From assembly GCF_002114285.1 (NCBI RefSeq), contig NZ_NEDJ01000012.1, positions 1 through 60,008 of the forward strand: a stretch of DNA of 60,008 nt, in the 5' to 3' direction. Under the pieces are notes generated by a model. The model ran no database searches and was not told where the DNA came from. It worked only from the letters and a program-made list of their open reading frames with translations. Made by a program: the position numbers and the translations under genes. The stretch is from Halorubrum ezzemoulense DSM 17463. Its GTDB lineage: Archaea; Halobacteriota; Halobacteria; Halobacteriales; Haloferacaceae. Within the stretch, counting starts at the first letter, position 1, and each line of letters begins with the position of its first letter. This document shows, piece by piece, positions 52,237 through 60,008 of this stretch.

Positions 52237-53222
52237 GATTCCGTGTTGTTTTCCAAGGTCGCTCGTCCATCTTCAAGACGGTCTTCCGTTAGAGGGACGT
52301 AACCGTTTTCGGAGACATACTGTTGGCCGTCAGTGAGCACCCACTGTATAAACGGCGCGACAGAGGCGTCGAACGTGCCGTTTGCGGCGAGCCACATCTC
52401 GCGGGCCGGCGGTGCCGGGTAGTCGCCGCGCTCAACGGCCGCGAGCAACTCGCCGCGAGTTTGATAGAACGACTCCGATTCAGAGAGTCCGTCACCGTTT
52501 TGATCAAGGGGAATCGGCCGGATATCACCGTCGAGTTCGCCGCTGTCGAGATTGTAGACGTAATTGACGTTGTTCATCGCGATGGCGTTCTCGCTCTCGC
52601 CGAGCGACTGGGCAACCGGCTGATCGCCATTGAAGTTGCCGTCCGAGAGTCCCTCAAGATCGTCTTGTGTGTAGGCGTCGCCTTCGCCGCCGAGGAACTC
52701 ACCCCACTTTTTGTACGCCGCAGAGGCGTCCGAACGGCCGTAGACGACGATCTCGGCGTCAACACCGGCGTCTGGAAACAGTTCTCCCCAGTTAGTGATC
52801 TCTTTAGTAAATATTGCTTCTAACTCCGCTCTAGTTACCCCCTGTGATTGAATCTGATCGATAACCGGGTTGTCTTTATTAACCGTTCCCACGACGGTGT
52901 CGATCAACATCGGCACCGCGACCAGCCCGCGTTCAAGTTCCTCTTCAAAGGGTTCACGCCCCATCATTGCTACATCAACCTGATTATTAAACAGATCTGA
53001 CACTCCGACCCCAGTGCCGCCGCCGGAGATATCGAAGGCAAGGTCGCTTTGCTCAGCATAGATGTCAGCCCACACCTGTACCATCGGCAGTGGCCCGACG
53101 CCACCAGAAATCCGCACTGTTTGGCCGCCATCGTCGCCGCCGAGACAGCCGGTAAGTGAAACCGCGGTGCCGGCAGCCGCCGCGTTCAGCACAGACCGTC
53201 GTGAATGCCGTCGTGCCATCAC
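52233..53222 (-). CDS. pstS: Phosphate-binding lipoprotein PstS
   Basis: A 329-residue binding protein. The N-terminus MMARRHSRRSVLNAAAAGTA is a Tat signal and SLTGCLGGDD is the lipobox (Cys about 26). The body has the PstS-type beginning RISGGVGPLPMVQVWADIYA, FDISGGGTGVGVSDLFNNQV and the later VVYGRSDASAAYKKWGEFLG. The phosphate-contacting Ser/Gly loops (SGGGTG) are present. It is the first gene of the pst operon, so its upstream AT-rich region (53223-53340, with ACATATAATT at about 53239) should hold the phosphate-regulated promoter. Confidence 0.9.
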   Translation of the reverse strand: MMARRHSRRSVLNAAAAGTAVSLTGCLGGDDGGQTVRISGGVGPLPMVQVWADIYAEQSDLAFDISGGGTGVGVSDLFNNQVDVAMMGREPFEEELERGLVAVPMLIDTVVGTVNKDNPVIDQIQSQGVTRAELEAIFTKEITNWGELFPDAGVDAEIVVYGRSDASAAYKKWGEFLGGEGDAYTQDDLEGLSDGNFNGDQPVAQSLGESENAIAMNNVNYVYNLDSGELDGDIRPIPLDQNGDGLSESESFYQTRGELLAAVERGDYPAPPAREMWLAANGTFDASVAPFIQWVLTDGQQYVSENGYVPLTEDRLEDGRATLENNTES

Positions 53223-53385
53223 TCATTGGAAGGCTTTACTACATATAATTGCTCATTAAACGACAAATGTGGGCTGTTCACCGACATACCTGTAATTGTT
53301 GCTCCTATCTAAGTTCAATATGTGAGACAAAATACAAATTACTAATCAAGTCGCAGATGCCGGCAAGAAATCTGACCTTGCGGTC

Positions 53386-54069
53386 GTGTTAATTTTGACG
53401 TGAATTGTGGTAGACGGCGAGGGCTTCGAGCCAGTTTTGAGCTGTCTCTCACGCGACATTGCTAAAACTGTTCGCAAACTAAGATGTTCGTCGTTTTATT
53501 TCTCAAAAGACACGTTCGATGGCATTCCAACTTCCATGCCGAATGACTTAAAATCGATAGCCGTCTTCAGCGAGGATTGAGCCGAGATAGTCTGCGTCAT
53601 CGACGAGAAATTCCACGTTATCGAGCTGATAGCGCCGGTGTAGCTCGGTGAGAAACTATCGCGTCGTCTGTTTATTTGTGGTTGGAAAGAGGCTCACGGG
53701 GAGGATCCCGTTCGTCTGTGGATCAACCGCGCCGTACAGCCAGAACTGCTGGCCGTGGAGGCGGATCATCTTCTCGTCAGCCGCGAGTTGATTCTCGGAG
53801 ACGGTTGAGATCGGCTGTAGATTGGCTTTATGAACCCAGTTATGAACCGCAACGTAGCTCCGATCGATCCCAAACAGTTCAAGATGTTTACTTGCCTCAC
53901 GAAGTGACATACCGACCAAATGACAGCGGAGCCCTAGTTCAATCGCCCAGCGAGGCGTTCGACCTCGCTCCACAAACGGCAAGTCGATCCACGTGATACG
54001 TTCGCTGAGGCGGCCGAATTCTGGCATAGCCACTCAGAAATTGTCCGCCTCATCCTCTAACTTAACGCG
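53386..54069 (-). mobile_element. IS6-family element, copy 3 (about 684 bp, decayed)
   Basis: The ends GTGTTAATTTTGAC (53386 onward) and TAACTTAACGCG (to 54069) are decayed forms of the repeats seen at 15518-16458. The enclosed transposase has lost its reading capacity through several stop codons. Downstream it abuts an SDR gene remnant. Confidence 0.8.
53389..54027 (-). pseudogene. IS6-family transposase with five in-frame stop codons
   Basis: From ATG 54027: MPEFGRLSERITWIDLPFVE, RGRTPRWAIELGLRCHLVGM, SYVAVHNWVHKANLQPIS, QQFWLYGAVDPQTNGILPVS. After TTR the same frame continues to the natural end (YHNSRQN) without a frameshift but with stops TAG, TAA, TGA, TAG and TGA. By comparison with relatives these replace Gln, Gln, Arg, Ser and Arg. 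Four of the five are single C-to-T changes (CAG, CAA, CGA, CGA); the Ser one is C-to-A from TCG. All lie in the second half. Confidence 0.85.
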
Positions 54070-54108
54070 ACCACGATCAGACCACAGAAACTTTCACTTG
54101 AATAGCGA

Positions 54109-54213
54109 CTGACATCAGTAGATGACGCAGCGCGACTCTGGGACGTGAGCGAGAAGCTGACTGGCGTCGAGTATGACTTCGAGACAACCGAGACGGTGAA
54201 AGCACCACAGTGA
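54109..54213 (+). pseudogene. C-terminal scrap of a short-chain dehydrogenase
   Basis: The frame DDAARLWDVSEKLTGVEYDF then ETTETVKAPQ and TGA (54211-54213) has the form ARLWxVSExLTGVxF, the common ending of haloarchaeal SDR oxidoreductases. The rest of the gene is missing, replaced by the IS6 copy. Confidence 0.55.
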
Positions 54214-54266
54214 GTCTCCCCAGCGTGGAAACTCGAAATTAAATAGACCGAAGCCAACTATCACCC

Positions 54267-54944
54267 ATGGTACTCGTCGCCGAGATTCTCCTGGCTGACC
54301 GCACGCTCCCACTCGTTGGACTTGCAGAAGCGATTCCAAGCGGTGAGCTATCGATCTCGAACCCGTTTATTCTCAACAATAACAAGATACTGATGACGGT
54401 AACTGTCGATACAGGTTCGCACGGTGTGTTCGATCGAAAACTGGATTCGGCTACGGAGGTTATCAATGCGATGGAAATTGGACAAACCGCCGACGGCTGG
54501 TTCTATCAACTCATCGTGAGAGATGACTCGAATCTTGCCCGGTCTCACGACCCAGAAGAAATTGAGGGAGTTGTCATGGATGCAACAGTGACCAGCGAAG
54601 GGATTCGCGAACAGAAGGTGTTCTCGGATTACGAGTCGTTAGCCACACTGCGAGATCGATGTAAGGTCCACGACATTCCATTCGAGCTGTTAAAGATCGC
54701 GTCAGACCCCGAGAACGACGGCGAACGCGACCAGTTCGGGTTGACCGACAAGCAGTACCGGGCCATCTCGATCGCCTTCGCCGAGGGGTACTACGATTCT
54801 CCGCGTGAATTCACGACGGATGATCTTGCGTCCGAACTCGATGTCTCAGCCGCCGCGGCGTCTGATCTCCTGCGCAGAGCTGAGAGGCAGCTGATAAGCG
54901 AGACTGTTGGTCCACAGCAGTATATGAGTGTCTTGCCGCAGTAG
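54267..54944 (+). CDS. HTH-10 (Bat-like) transcriptional regulator
   Basis: A 225-residue protein. The N-terminal part (about 1-155) is the bacterio-opsin-activator-type sensor region: LVGLAEAIPSGELSISNPFI, NAMEIGQTADGWFYQLIVRD and FSDYESLATLRDRCKVHDIP. The C-terminal HTH_10 domain (about 165-225) has FGLTDKQYRAISIAFAEGYY, DSPREFTTDDLASELDVSAA and AASDLLRRAERQLISETVG. Such regulators control metabolism genes; the target is unknown, but the next rightward gene, an SDR dehydrogenase 255 bp away, is a candidate. TATA-like GAAATTAAATAG lies about 30 bp before the start. Confidence 0.9.
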   Translation: MVLVAEILLADRTLPLVGLAEAIPSGELSISNPFILNNNKILMTVTVDTGSHGVFDRKLDSATEVINAMEIGQTADGWFYQLIVRDDSNLARSHDPEEIEGVVMDATVTSEGIREQKVFSDYESLATLRDRCKVHDIPFELLKIASDPENDGERDQFGLTDKQYRAISIAFAEGYYDSPREFTTDDLASELDVSAAAASDLLRRAERQLISETVGPQQYMSVLPQ

Positions 54945-55198
54945 CCTCGGACTCTTTCGGGATTCCATCGACTGTTCCATGTGAGTAAATCTTGTCTCTC
55001 GGTCGCTTTTCGCCAGACTGTCGTCTGATCTCGCACCCTCTGACCCCACAGGTTGTCGCACCCAGCGTTTAATTTAGCGGAGTGTGACTCCATCAGAATC
55101 CCGCTCAATACCCTGGAGTGTGAAGTATGGTCATTTGTCTATATAAATGGGTTTACTGGTAAGCACAACTCGCTCCTTCCGGTATCACATATCTTCTG

Positions 55199-55969
55199 TT
55201 GATGTCTGATAACCTATCGACTGACAGCAAGTACCTTTCCGACAGTGTTGCGATTGTAACTGGCGCATCTTCAGGAATCGGCGAGGCGACTGCCGAAGCA
55301 CTTGCCACAGAGGGCGCAAGCGTCGTGCTTGCAGCACGGCGTGTCGACGAACTCGAAGCGCTCGCGGACCGAATCACCACGGAAGGTGGAGACGCACTCG
55401 TCGTCGAAACCGATGTCACGGAGGAAGACGATATTGACACACTGGTCGAGACGACTATTGACGAGTACGGCCAGATCGATGTCCTCGTGAACAACGCCGG
55501 CGTGATGCTTCTCGAGCCACTGGAACGAGCAGACCGGTCGAATCTCCGGCAGATGGTCGAAGTGAATCTGATAGGGCTGATGAATCTCACGCACGCTGTG
55601 GTCCCCATCATGCAACAGCAAGACGGTGGCCACGTCGTCAACGTCTCGTCAGTTGCGGGGCGGGAAACGATGACCAACGGAAGTGGCTACAACGCCACGA
55701 AGTTCGGTGTCACTGCCTTCACCGATGCCATTCGACAGGAACTCTCGCCACAGGACATCCGAACCACGGTCATCGAACCGGGTGCGGTTGATACTGAGCT
55801 CCCGACTCACATTACTGACGAGCAACTGCTTGAACAACTTTCCGAAGTGGATATGCCAACGCTAGCTCCCGAAGACATTGCCCGTGGAATCGTGTACGCA
55901 ACGAACCAACCCGAACACGTCGACGTCAACGAACTCATGATTCGCCCGACTGGACAAACGATGAACTAG
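55199..55969 (+). CDS. SDR-family NAD(P)-dependent oxidoreductase
   Basis: A 256-residue classical short-chain dehydrogenase (start at 55199 or 55202, MSDN). The cofactor motif is VTGASSGIGEA (TGxxxGxG, about 20-30), followed by ARRVDELEALADRI, VLVNNAGVML (NNAG) and VNVSSVAGRE with the catalytic Ser. GYNATKFGVTAFT holds the YxxxK pair, and EPGAVDTELPT follows. The Arg pair after beta-2 (ARR) suggests NADP preference. The substrate is unknown. It is the closest neighbour downstream of the Bat-like regulator. Confidence 0.93.
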   Translation: MMSDNLSTDSKYLSDSVAIVTGASSGIGEATAEALATEGASVVLAARRVDELEALADRITTEGGDALVVETDVTEEDDIDTLVETTIDEYGQIDVLVNNAGVMLLEPLERADRSNLRQMVEVNLIGLMNLTHAVVPIMQQQDGGHVVNVSSVAGRETMTNGSGYNATKFGVTAFTDAIRQELSPQDIRTTVIEPGAVDTELPTHITDEQLLEQLSEVDMPTLAPEDIARGIVYATNQPEHVDVNELMIRPTGQTMN

Positions 55970-56003
55970 CACCAGCCTCTAAGCCTCGCAGCCGATCGCA
56001 TCT

Positions 56004-56387
56004 TCAGTACCTCACAAAGCGAGTTAGTTAGAACGTCTGCTTGCTGAAGATGTGTTCAAGACCTGGCGACGCCCCGCCGAGGCGGACGTCGCCTCTGGTG
56101 GTGGCCGTACAAGGAGTTCGTCAATATGGTTCGACGGGCTGCGTGAACTGCCCTCGCAGTGCGTCGGGTCGTCCGCGCGAACCGGCCATCTGACGACCGG
56201 TTCCACCGGTAGTCACTGACCGAGCAAGCATCTTCGCAAGTGGCAACGCTGTCGCGTCGGCGGCTGACCGCCGCCGACAGCGACAACTCCGTCTTCGATC
56301 AGCGTTGCTCAACCGTGATCGACGACTCATCACAACATAACAGGTGGTTCAGGTCACGCTAACTGGCAATGCTTTGTGAGGTACTGA
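56004..56387 (-). mobile_element. Non-coding repeat/MITE family C, copy 2 (384 bp)
   Basis: The terminal inverted repeats TCAGTACCTCACAAAGC (56004-56020) and GCTTTGTGAGGTACTGA (56371-56387) are perfect 17-bp complements. The interior matches the copy at 7959-8330 in the opposite orientation, with conserved blocks near both ends and in the centre. There is no long frame. It truncates the 3-prime end of an unrecognised minus-strand gene at 56388 onwards. Confidence 0.8.
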
Positions 56388-56665
56388 TACTGAATCACAA
56401 AAAAGTGCTCGTCGCGGCAGATCCGTCGATCGTCCCACACCACGAGGTGCGAATACTCGCCAGCTTCAAGATCGCTGACGCATACTTGAACGCGATCGTT
56501 CTGGTCTAGGAGGCCCGCCGAATTATCTCGTGTCATCGTCGAGAAGCCAGTGTGGATCCAGAGATCGAGAACCTCCACCTCGTCGGCGGCGTCCTTCGCG
56601 AAACCTTGGACCAGCCCACGCTGGTCTTCGAGCCCAACGTCATCATCGTCACCCTTCGACTTCCG
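56388..56665 (-). pseudogene. Unrecognised gene, no start codon, truncated by repeat C
   Basis: The minus-strand frame reads DDDDVGLEDQRGLVQGFAKD, AADEVEVLDLWIHTGFSTMT, QNDRVQVCVSDLEAGEYSHL, VVWDDRRICRDEHFFVIQ and then runs into the inverted repeat of the MITE, where YQYLTKHCQLA is repeat-encoded. The composition looks like real haloarchaeal coding sequence. In frame upstream a TGA is met without an ATG/GTG except GTG within VEVLDL. It lies just after the AbrB-like gene and may have been its operon partner. Confidence 0.45.
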
Positions 56666-56681
56666 GATTCACGCGAGTGCT

Positions 56682-56834
56682 TTACTCATCGACGACCGTC
56701 ACCTCTAGAGAGCTTCCCGATTTGACCTTCCTGTTGAGTCTCTTTCCGTCAAGATCCATAGCCTCGGCGAGTCCTTTCGGAACTGTAACCCTGTACTGCC
56801 CGTTCGCCCCCTGACTGACTCTCGTTTTCGCCAT
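56682..56834 (-). CDS. Small AbrB/SpoVT-like DNA-binding protein (50 residues)
   Basis: ATG 56834 to TAA 56682 encodes MAKTRVSQGANGQYRVTVPK, GLAEAMDLDGKRLNRKVKSG and SSLEVTVVDE. The pattern GQYRVTVPKxLAEAMxLxGKxL is the swapped-hairpin AbrB/MazE-type motif common in archaeal antitoxins and phosphate-regulator relatives. It is short but complete for the family. A promoter-like CTATATAGG lies directly upstream (56838-56846). The following broken frame could be its partner gene. Confidence 0.75.
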   Translation of the reverse strand: MAKTRVSQGANGQYRVTVPKGLAEAMDLDGKRLNRKVKSGSSLEVTVVDE

Positions 56835-57202
56835 CTCTATATAGGCCTATTATTAGGGTTAGACTTAGTTCTAATGTAGGTGTTCAGAAAACCCCCGTTT
56901 CTTGTACGGTCGCTCGTCTGTAGGAGATTGTTAGTACAGTCGTCGCTAGTTGAGCCGAGGGCTAATCGACCTTCTAGGCATCTCTACCGTGAACCCCTAT
57001 TTTGATTCATACACCGCAAGCCGCAAGACCGCAGTCTATCAACAATGTGCTACGCAAAGGTTAACGGAGTCAGCGAGTGTCGGCTGTGCCGTCGAGTTTC
57101 CGCTGTTATCCCGGTGAAATGCCGCGTGTCGGCAACCCTCTGAATTTCTGTCTTGAGAGATGCTTGGATAGTGTTATTATCCAGCCATTATTGTATTCGT
57201 TC
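56835..57202. other. Intergenic region between AbrB-like gene and kinase
   Basis: These 368 bases hold the divergent promoters for the AbrB-like gene (left) and the kinase (right). An in-frame extension of the kinase upstream to 57077 exists but lacks family similarity. Nothing else is recognised. Confidence 0.45.
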
Positions 57203-59701
57203 ATGAACAGTGAAGCAAGCATCCACGTGCTTCATGTCGACGATGAACCAGACTTCGCTGAGTTAACTGCGGAGTTTCTGAAACGCGAGGATGATAGCTT
57301 CACCGTCACGACGGCGACGAGCGCCAGTGAGGGGTTAAAACATCTCTCTTGTGGCGACTTCGACTGTATCGTCTCTGATTACGATATGCCTACACAGAAC
57401 GGTATCGAGTTTCTCAAATCCGTCCGAGAGAACTCCCCTGACCTGCCATTCGTGCTGTTTACTGGCAAGGGTTCTGAGGAGGTTGCTGGTGAGGCTATCT
57501 CCGCTGGCGTGACTGACTATCTCCAAAAAAAGCGTGTAGCTGACCAGTATACTGTATTGGCGAACCGACTGCGAAACGCCGTCGAACGATATCGTGCGGA
57601 AAAAGAGCGCAAACGGCAGCGCAAAGCCATTGAAACGGCGCAAGAAGGCATTAGCATCCTTAATGAGGACGGTGAGTATATCTACGTCAATCAGGCCTAC
57701 GCAGACATCTACGGATATGACCCCGACGAGATGGAGGGGAAACACTGGGAACTGATCTACCCCGACAGCGACACAGCGATGGTGCGGGACGTTATTTTGC
57801 CGACTGTCGCCGAAGACGGCTACTGGAGCGGGGAGACAACTGGGCTCCGAGCCGACGGAACGACCTTCGTTGAGGATCACACCGTTGCTCAGACGGAGAC
57901 CAGTGAGCTAGTCTGTTCAGTACGGGATCGCTCTGTGGAACAAGAACAGGAGATGGCACTCACTCAATTTCGCACACTCGTCGAGACTCTCAACGATCCG
58001 GTCTACGTACTTGATGAAACAGGACACTTCGAATACGTGAACGACGCGTTCATCGAAATAGTTGGGTACGACCGTGAGAGAATTATTGGAGCGTCACCAA
58101 CACTAATTAAATCATCGGAGGTGGTCGACCGCTCGGAAGATCACCTCGGGAGGCTTCTTTCGTCGAACGGCCCCGATAGTGTACAGTTCGAGATTGAGGT
58201 CCAGCCCGCCAAAGGGGAACCAATCCCCTGTGAGGATCACATGGGCGTCTTACCCTACGAAGGGGAGTTTTTCGAGGGGTCAGTTGGGATTTTGCGTGAT
58301 ATCAGCGAGCGTAAAGAGCGCAAACAAGAGCTTGAACAGACAAATACTGTTCTTCGTACAATCGTCGAAAATCTGCCGATGGGCGTACTCGTTGAAGACG
58401 CTGAACGTGACGTACTCATGGCAAACGGCCAGTTGGGCGAAACACTTGGCGTTCCGATCGACAGTGAGGAAGTAATTGGACGCGACTGCGCCACAGCAGC
58501 TGAAGAATTTAAATCCCGATTCACCGACCCAGAGGCGTTCATCGAAGTGATTTCCGAGCGACTTGAACACCGGGAGCTGGTTCAAAACGAAGAACTCCAA
58601 CTCACAGATGGTCGCGTGTTGGAACGTGATTACGTGCCATATACCCTGTCCGAAGGTGAAGCGAACATATGGTTATATCGTGATGTCACGACTCGTAAGC
58701 AGCAAAATCAAGAACTTGAGCAGGCCAACGAGTTCCTTTCCCAGACCCAGACCGTCGCAGACATCGGTGGCTGGGAGCTTGACCGCCGAACAGAGTCACT
58801 CCGATGGACCGATGAAGTCTACCAGATTTACGGCGTCAACATGGACTTTGAACCAACAGTCGAGAACACAGTCGAGTTCTATCATCCTGAAGATCAGACA
58901 ACGATTCAGGATGCCGTCGAGCGAGTGTTAACTGATGGGGAACCATACGACTTGGAGTCGCGCATCGTCAAAGCTGACGATGAGGTGCGATGGGTCCGTA
59001 CCCGCGGCGAGCCTTGGCGTGAGGATGGCAAAATCGTTGGTGTGCGCGGCACGTCTCAGGATATTACTCAGCGGATAGAACGCCAACAGAGACTAGAGGA
59101 GTTCGCCAGCGTTGTGTCTCACGATCTTCGGAACCCGCTGAACGTTGCTACCGGGCATCTTGACTTGGTGGCCGACGAGTGTGATAGCGACCATCTCGAC
59201 AGTGTCCGCCGAGCACTAGATCGGATGGAGGCGCTGATTGAAGATCTTCTCATTTTGGCTCGGAATAATAAAGAGGTGAGTGACACTCAGCCAGTTGATC
59301 TCGACACGATAGCTGAGAGGTGTCGGGAGAACGTTCAGATGGAGCAGGGACGCGTAATTACTACCGTCGACCGAACCGTGTGGGCAGACAGCAGTCGTCT
59401 CAAGCAAGTATTTGAGAACCTGTTTCGAAACGCGGTTGAACACGGTGGGCCAGAAGTGACAGTGACGGTCGGAGAACTAACTGACGGGTTCTTTATTGAA
59501 GACGATGGGGCAGGCATTCCGACCGACGAACGCAACGCTGTCTTTGAGGTCGGCTACTCGCAGTCGGCAAATGGAACTGGGTTCGGACTGAATATTGTCA
59601 AACAGATTGTCAATGCTCACGACTGGCAGATTCGCGTTACGGACGGGACTGACGGTGGAGCACGGTTTGAGATCACGAACGTTAATTTCGTAGATGAATA
59701 G
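57203..59701 (+). CDS. Hybrid sensor histidine kinase, REC and multiple PAS
   Basis: Start ATG 57203 (MNSEASIHVLHVDDEPDFAE) gives 832 residues; the longer form from 57077 adds 42 unlikely residues. The receiver domain (about 7-125) has phosphoacceptor Asp59 (IVSDYDMP) and Lys in FTGKGSE. Four PAS-type domains follow (about 140-265, 265-395, 400-520 and 525-630; IYVNQAYADIYGYDPDEMEG, FEYVNDAFIEIVGYDRER, PMGVLVEDAERDVLMANG, GGWELDRRTESLRWTDEVYQ). HisKA carries VVSHDLRNPL (His about 640), and the HATPase_c domain has NLFRNAVEHG, DDGAGIP and GTGFGLNIV. It is the same type as the kinase at 987-3140 with one extra PAS. No membrane segment is seen. Confidence 0.93.
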   Translation: MNSEASIHVLHVDDEPDFAELTAEFLKREDDSFTVTTATSASEGLKHLSCGDFDCIVSDYDMPTQNGIEFLKSVRENSPDLPFVLFTGKGSEEVAGEAISAGVTDYLQKKRVADQYTVLANRLRNAVERYRAEKERKRQRKAIETAQEGISILNEDGEYIYVNQAYADIYGYDPDEMEGKHWELIYPDSDTAMVRDVILPTVAEDGYWSGETTGLRADGTTFVEDHTVAQTETSELVCSVRDRSVEQEQEMALTQFRTLVETLNDPVYVLDETGHFEYVNDAFIEIVGYDRERIIGASPTLIKSSEVVDRSEDHLGRLLSSNGPDSVQFEIEVQPAKGEPIPCEDHMGVLPYEGEFFEGSVGILRDISERKERKQELEQTNTVLRTIVENLPMGVLVEDAERDVLMANGQLGETLGVPIDSEEVIGRDCATAAEEFKSRFTDPEAFIEVISERLEHRELVQNEELQLTDGRVLERDYVPYTLSEGEANIWLYRDVTTRKQQNQELEQANEFLSQTQTVADIGGWELDRRTESLRWTDEVYQIYGVNMDFEPTVENTVEFYHPEDQTTIQDAVERVLTDGEPYDLESRIVKADDEVRWVRTRGEPWREDGKIVGVRGTSQDITQRIERQQRLEEFASVVSHDLRNPLNVATGHLDLVADECDSDHLDSVRRALDRMEALIEDLLILARNNKEVSDTQPVDLDTIAERCRENVQMEQGRVITTVDRTVWADSSRLKQVFENLFRNAVEHGGPEVTVTVGELTDGFFIEDDGAGIPTDERNAVFEVGYSQSANGTGFGLNIVKQIVNAHDWQIRVTDGTDGGARFEITNVNFVDE

Positions 59702-59926
59702 ACATTATTGATATCCTGCCCAATCTACTCTGATGGGATGAAAGCCTGCTAAGTCCCCAGCGTGCGTGAAGAGGTACTGGGGTGGTCAAAGGCCGATGAT
59801 TCAACAGCGTCATAGAACGCGTGGCTCTGATTGGCCTACCTACCAAGGACGCACTATCATGGGAGGCCGCCCGGATGCCGTTAATGAGTATGAAAACTTT
59901 TGTTAGTTAAGCTTGATAGAAGAGTA

Positions 59927-60008
59927 ATGGAGCGCTCACGTCGAAAAGAGATTGAGCATCACTTGACTGAGGAAGAAATCGATGAACTGCTACGTGAGGC
60001 CGAAGACG
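59927..60008 (+). CDS. IS630-family transposase, N-terminus, cut by window end
   Basis: ATG 59927 opens MERSRRKEIEHHLTEEEIDE then LLREAED. This is the typical start of haloarchaeal IS630-type transposases, which go on with a winged-helix domain. Only 27 codons are inside the window, so intactness cannot be judged. The bases just before it (TAGTTAAGCTTGATAG, 59904-59919) match the inner right end of the ISH8-type MITE at 12866-13088. Confidence 0.6.
   Translation, partial: MERSRRKEIEHHLTEEEIDELLREAED

Overview
The window is haloarchaeal DNA (class Halobacteria; Halorubrum-like in flavour, genus not provable from sequence alone). The evidence is a strongly acidic proteome, GTG/TTG starts, 1-4 bp gene overlaps, Tat-type lipoprotein signals (SRRSFLQ...GC, SRRSVLN...GC), haloarchaeal insertion sequences (ISH8, IS6/ISH15-like, IS66/ISH10-like, IS630, IS1341-type tnpB) and haloarchaea-specific families (DUF7529, DUF3209, FIST-kinase pairs). 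Whether it is chromosome or megaplasmid cannot be told.

Layout. 1-16.5 kb is an insertion-sequence-rich accessory region: transposase fragments, a REC-PAS-histidine kinase, a three-gene ABC exporter-like operon (COG1361-type exported protein, LolD/MacB-like ATPase, FtsX-like permease), a FIST sensor with its kinase, an AI-2E family permease, and several MITEs. 16.7-20.7 kb has an NhaC antiporter, a broken IS66 element and IS200/IS605 debris. 20.8-28.2 kb holds a DUF7529 gene and a dipeptide/oligopeptide ABC importer (fused double ATPase, Tat lipoprotein, two permeases, a small membrane protein). 28.4-48.4 kb is a nearly complete late-corrin cobalamin cluster: cbiX1, [tnpB], cbiE-cbiC-cobN leftwards; chlID-cbtB-cbtA-ferredoxin rightwards; a wHTH regulator; and cbiT-L-F-G-H1-H2-ferredoxin-(LAGLIDADG-like protein)-cbiX2-DUF3209 rightwards. 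49.6-53.2 kb is pstSCAB on the minus strand. 53.4-60 kb has an IS6 remnant, a Bat-like HTH regulator, an SDR oxidoreductase, a MITE, a small AbrB-like gene, a second REC-PAS kinase paralogous to the first, and the start of an IS630 transposase.

How the genes work together. The cob cluster supplies ring methylation (CbiL, H, F, E, T), lactone opening (CbiG), methyl migration (CbiC), cobalt uptake (CbtAB) and two kinds of cobalt chelatase (CbiX, and CobN with ChlID). No CbiD or CbiJ homologue is visible, and several uncharacterised genes sit in the operons.

The most notable structural observation is that one ISH8 element carrying a 251-bp MITE is split between about 3.6-4.8 kb and 13.35-13.49 kb. 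Reversing the segment between two inverted MITE copies would rebuild it, which suggests a 9.5-kb inversion by MITE-MITE recombination. Most transposase genes here are visibly broken, mainly by in-frame stop codons.
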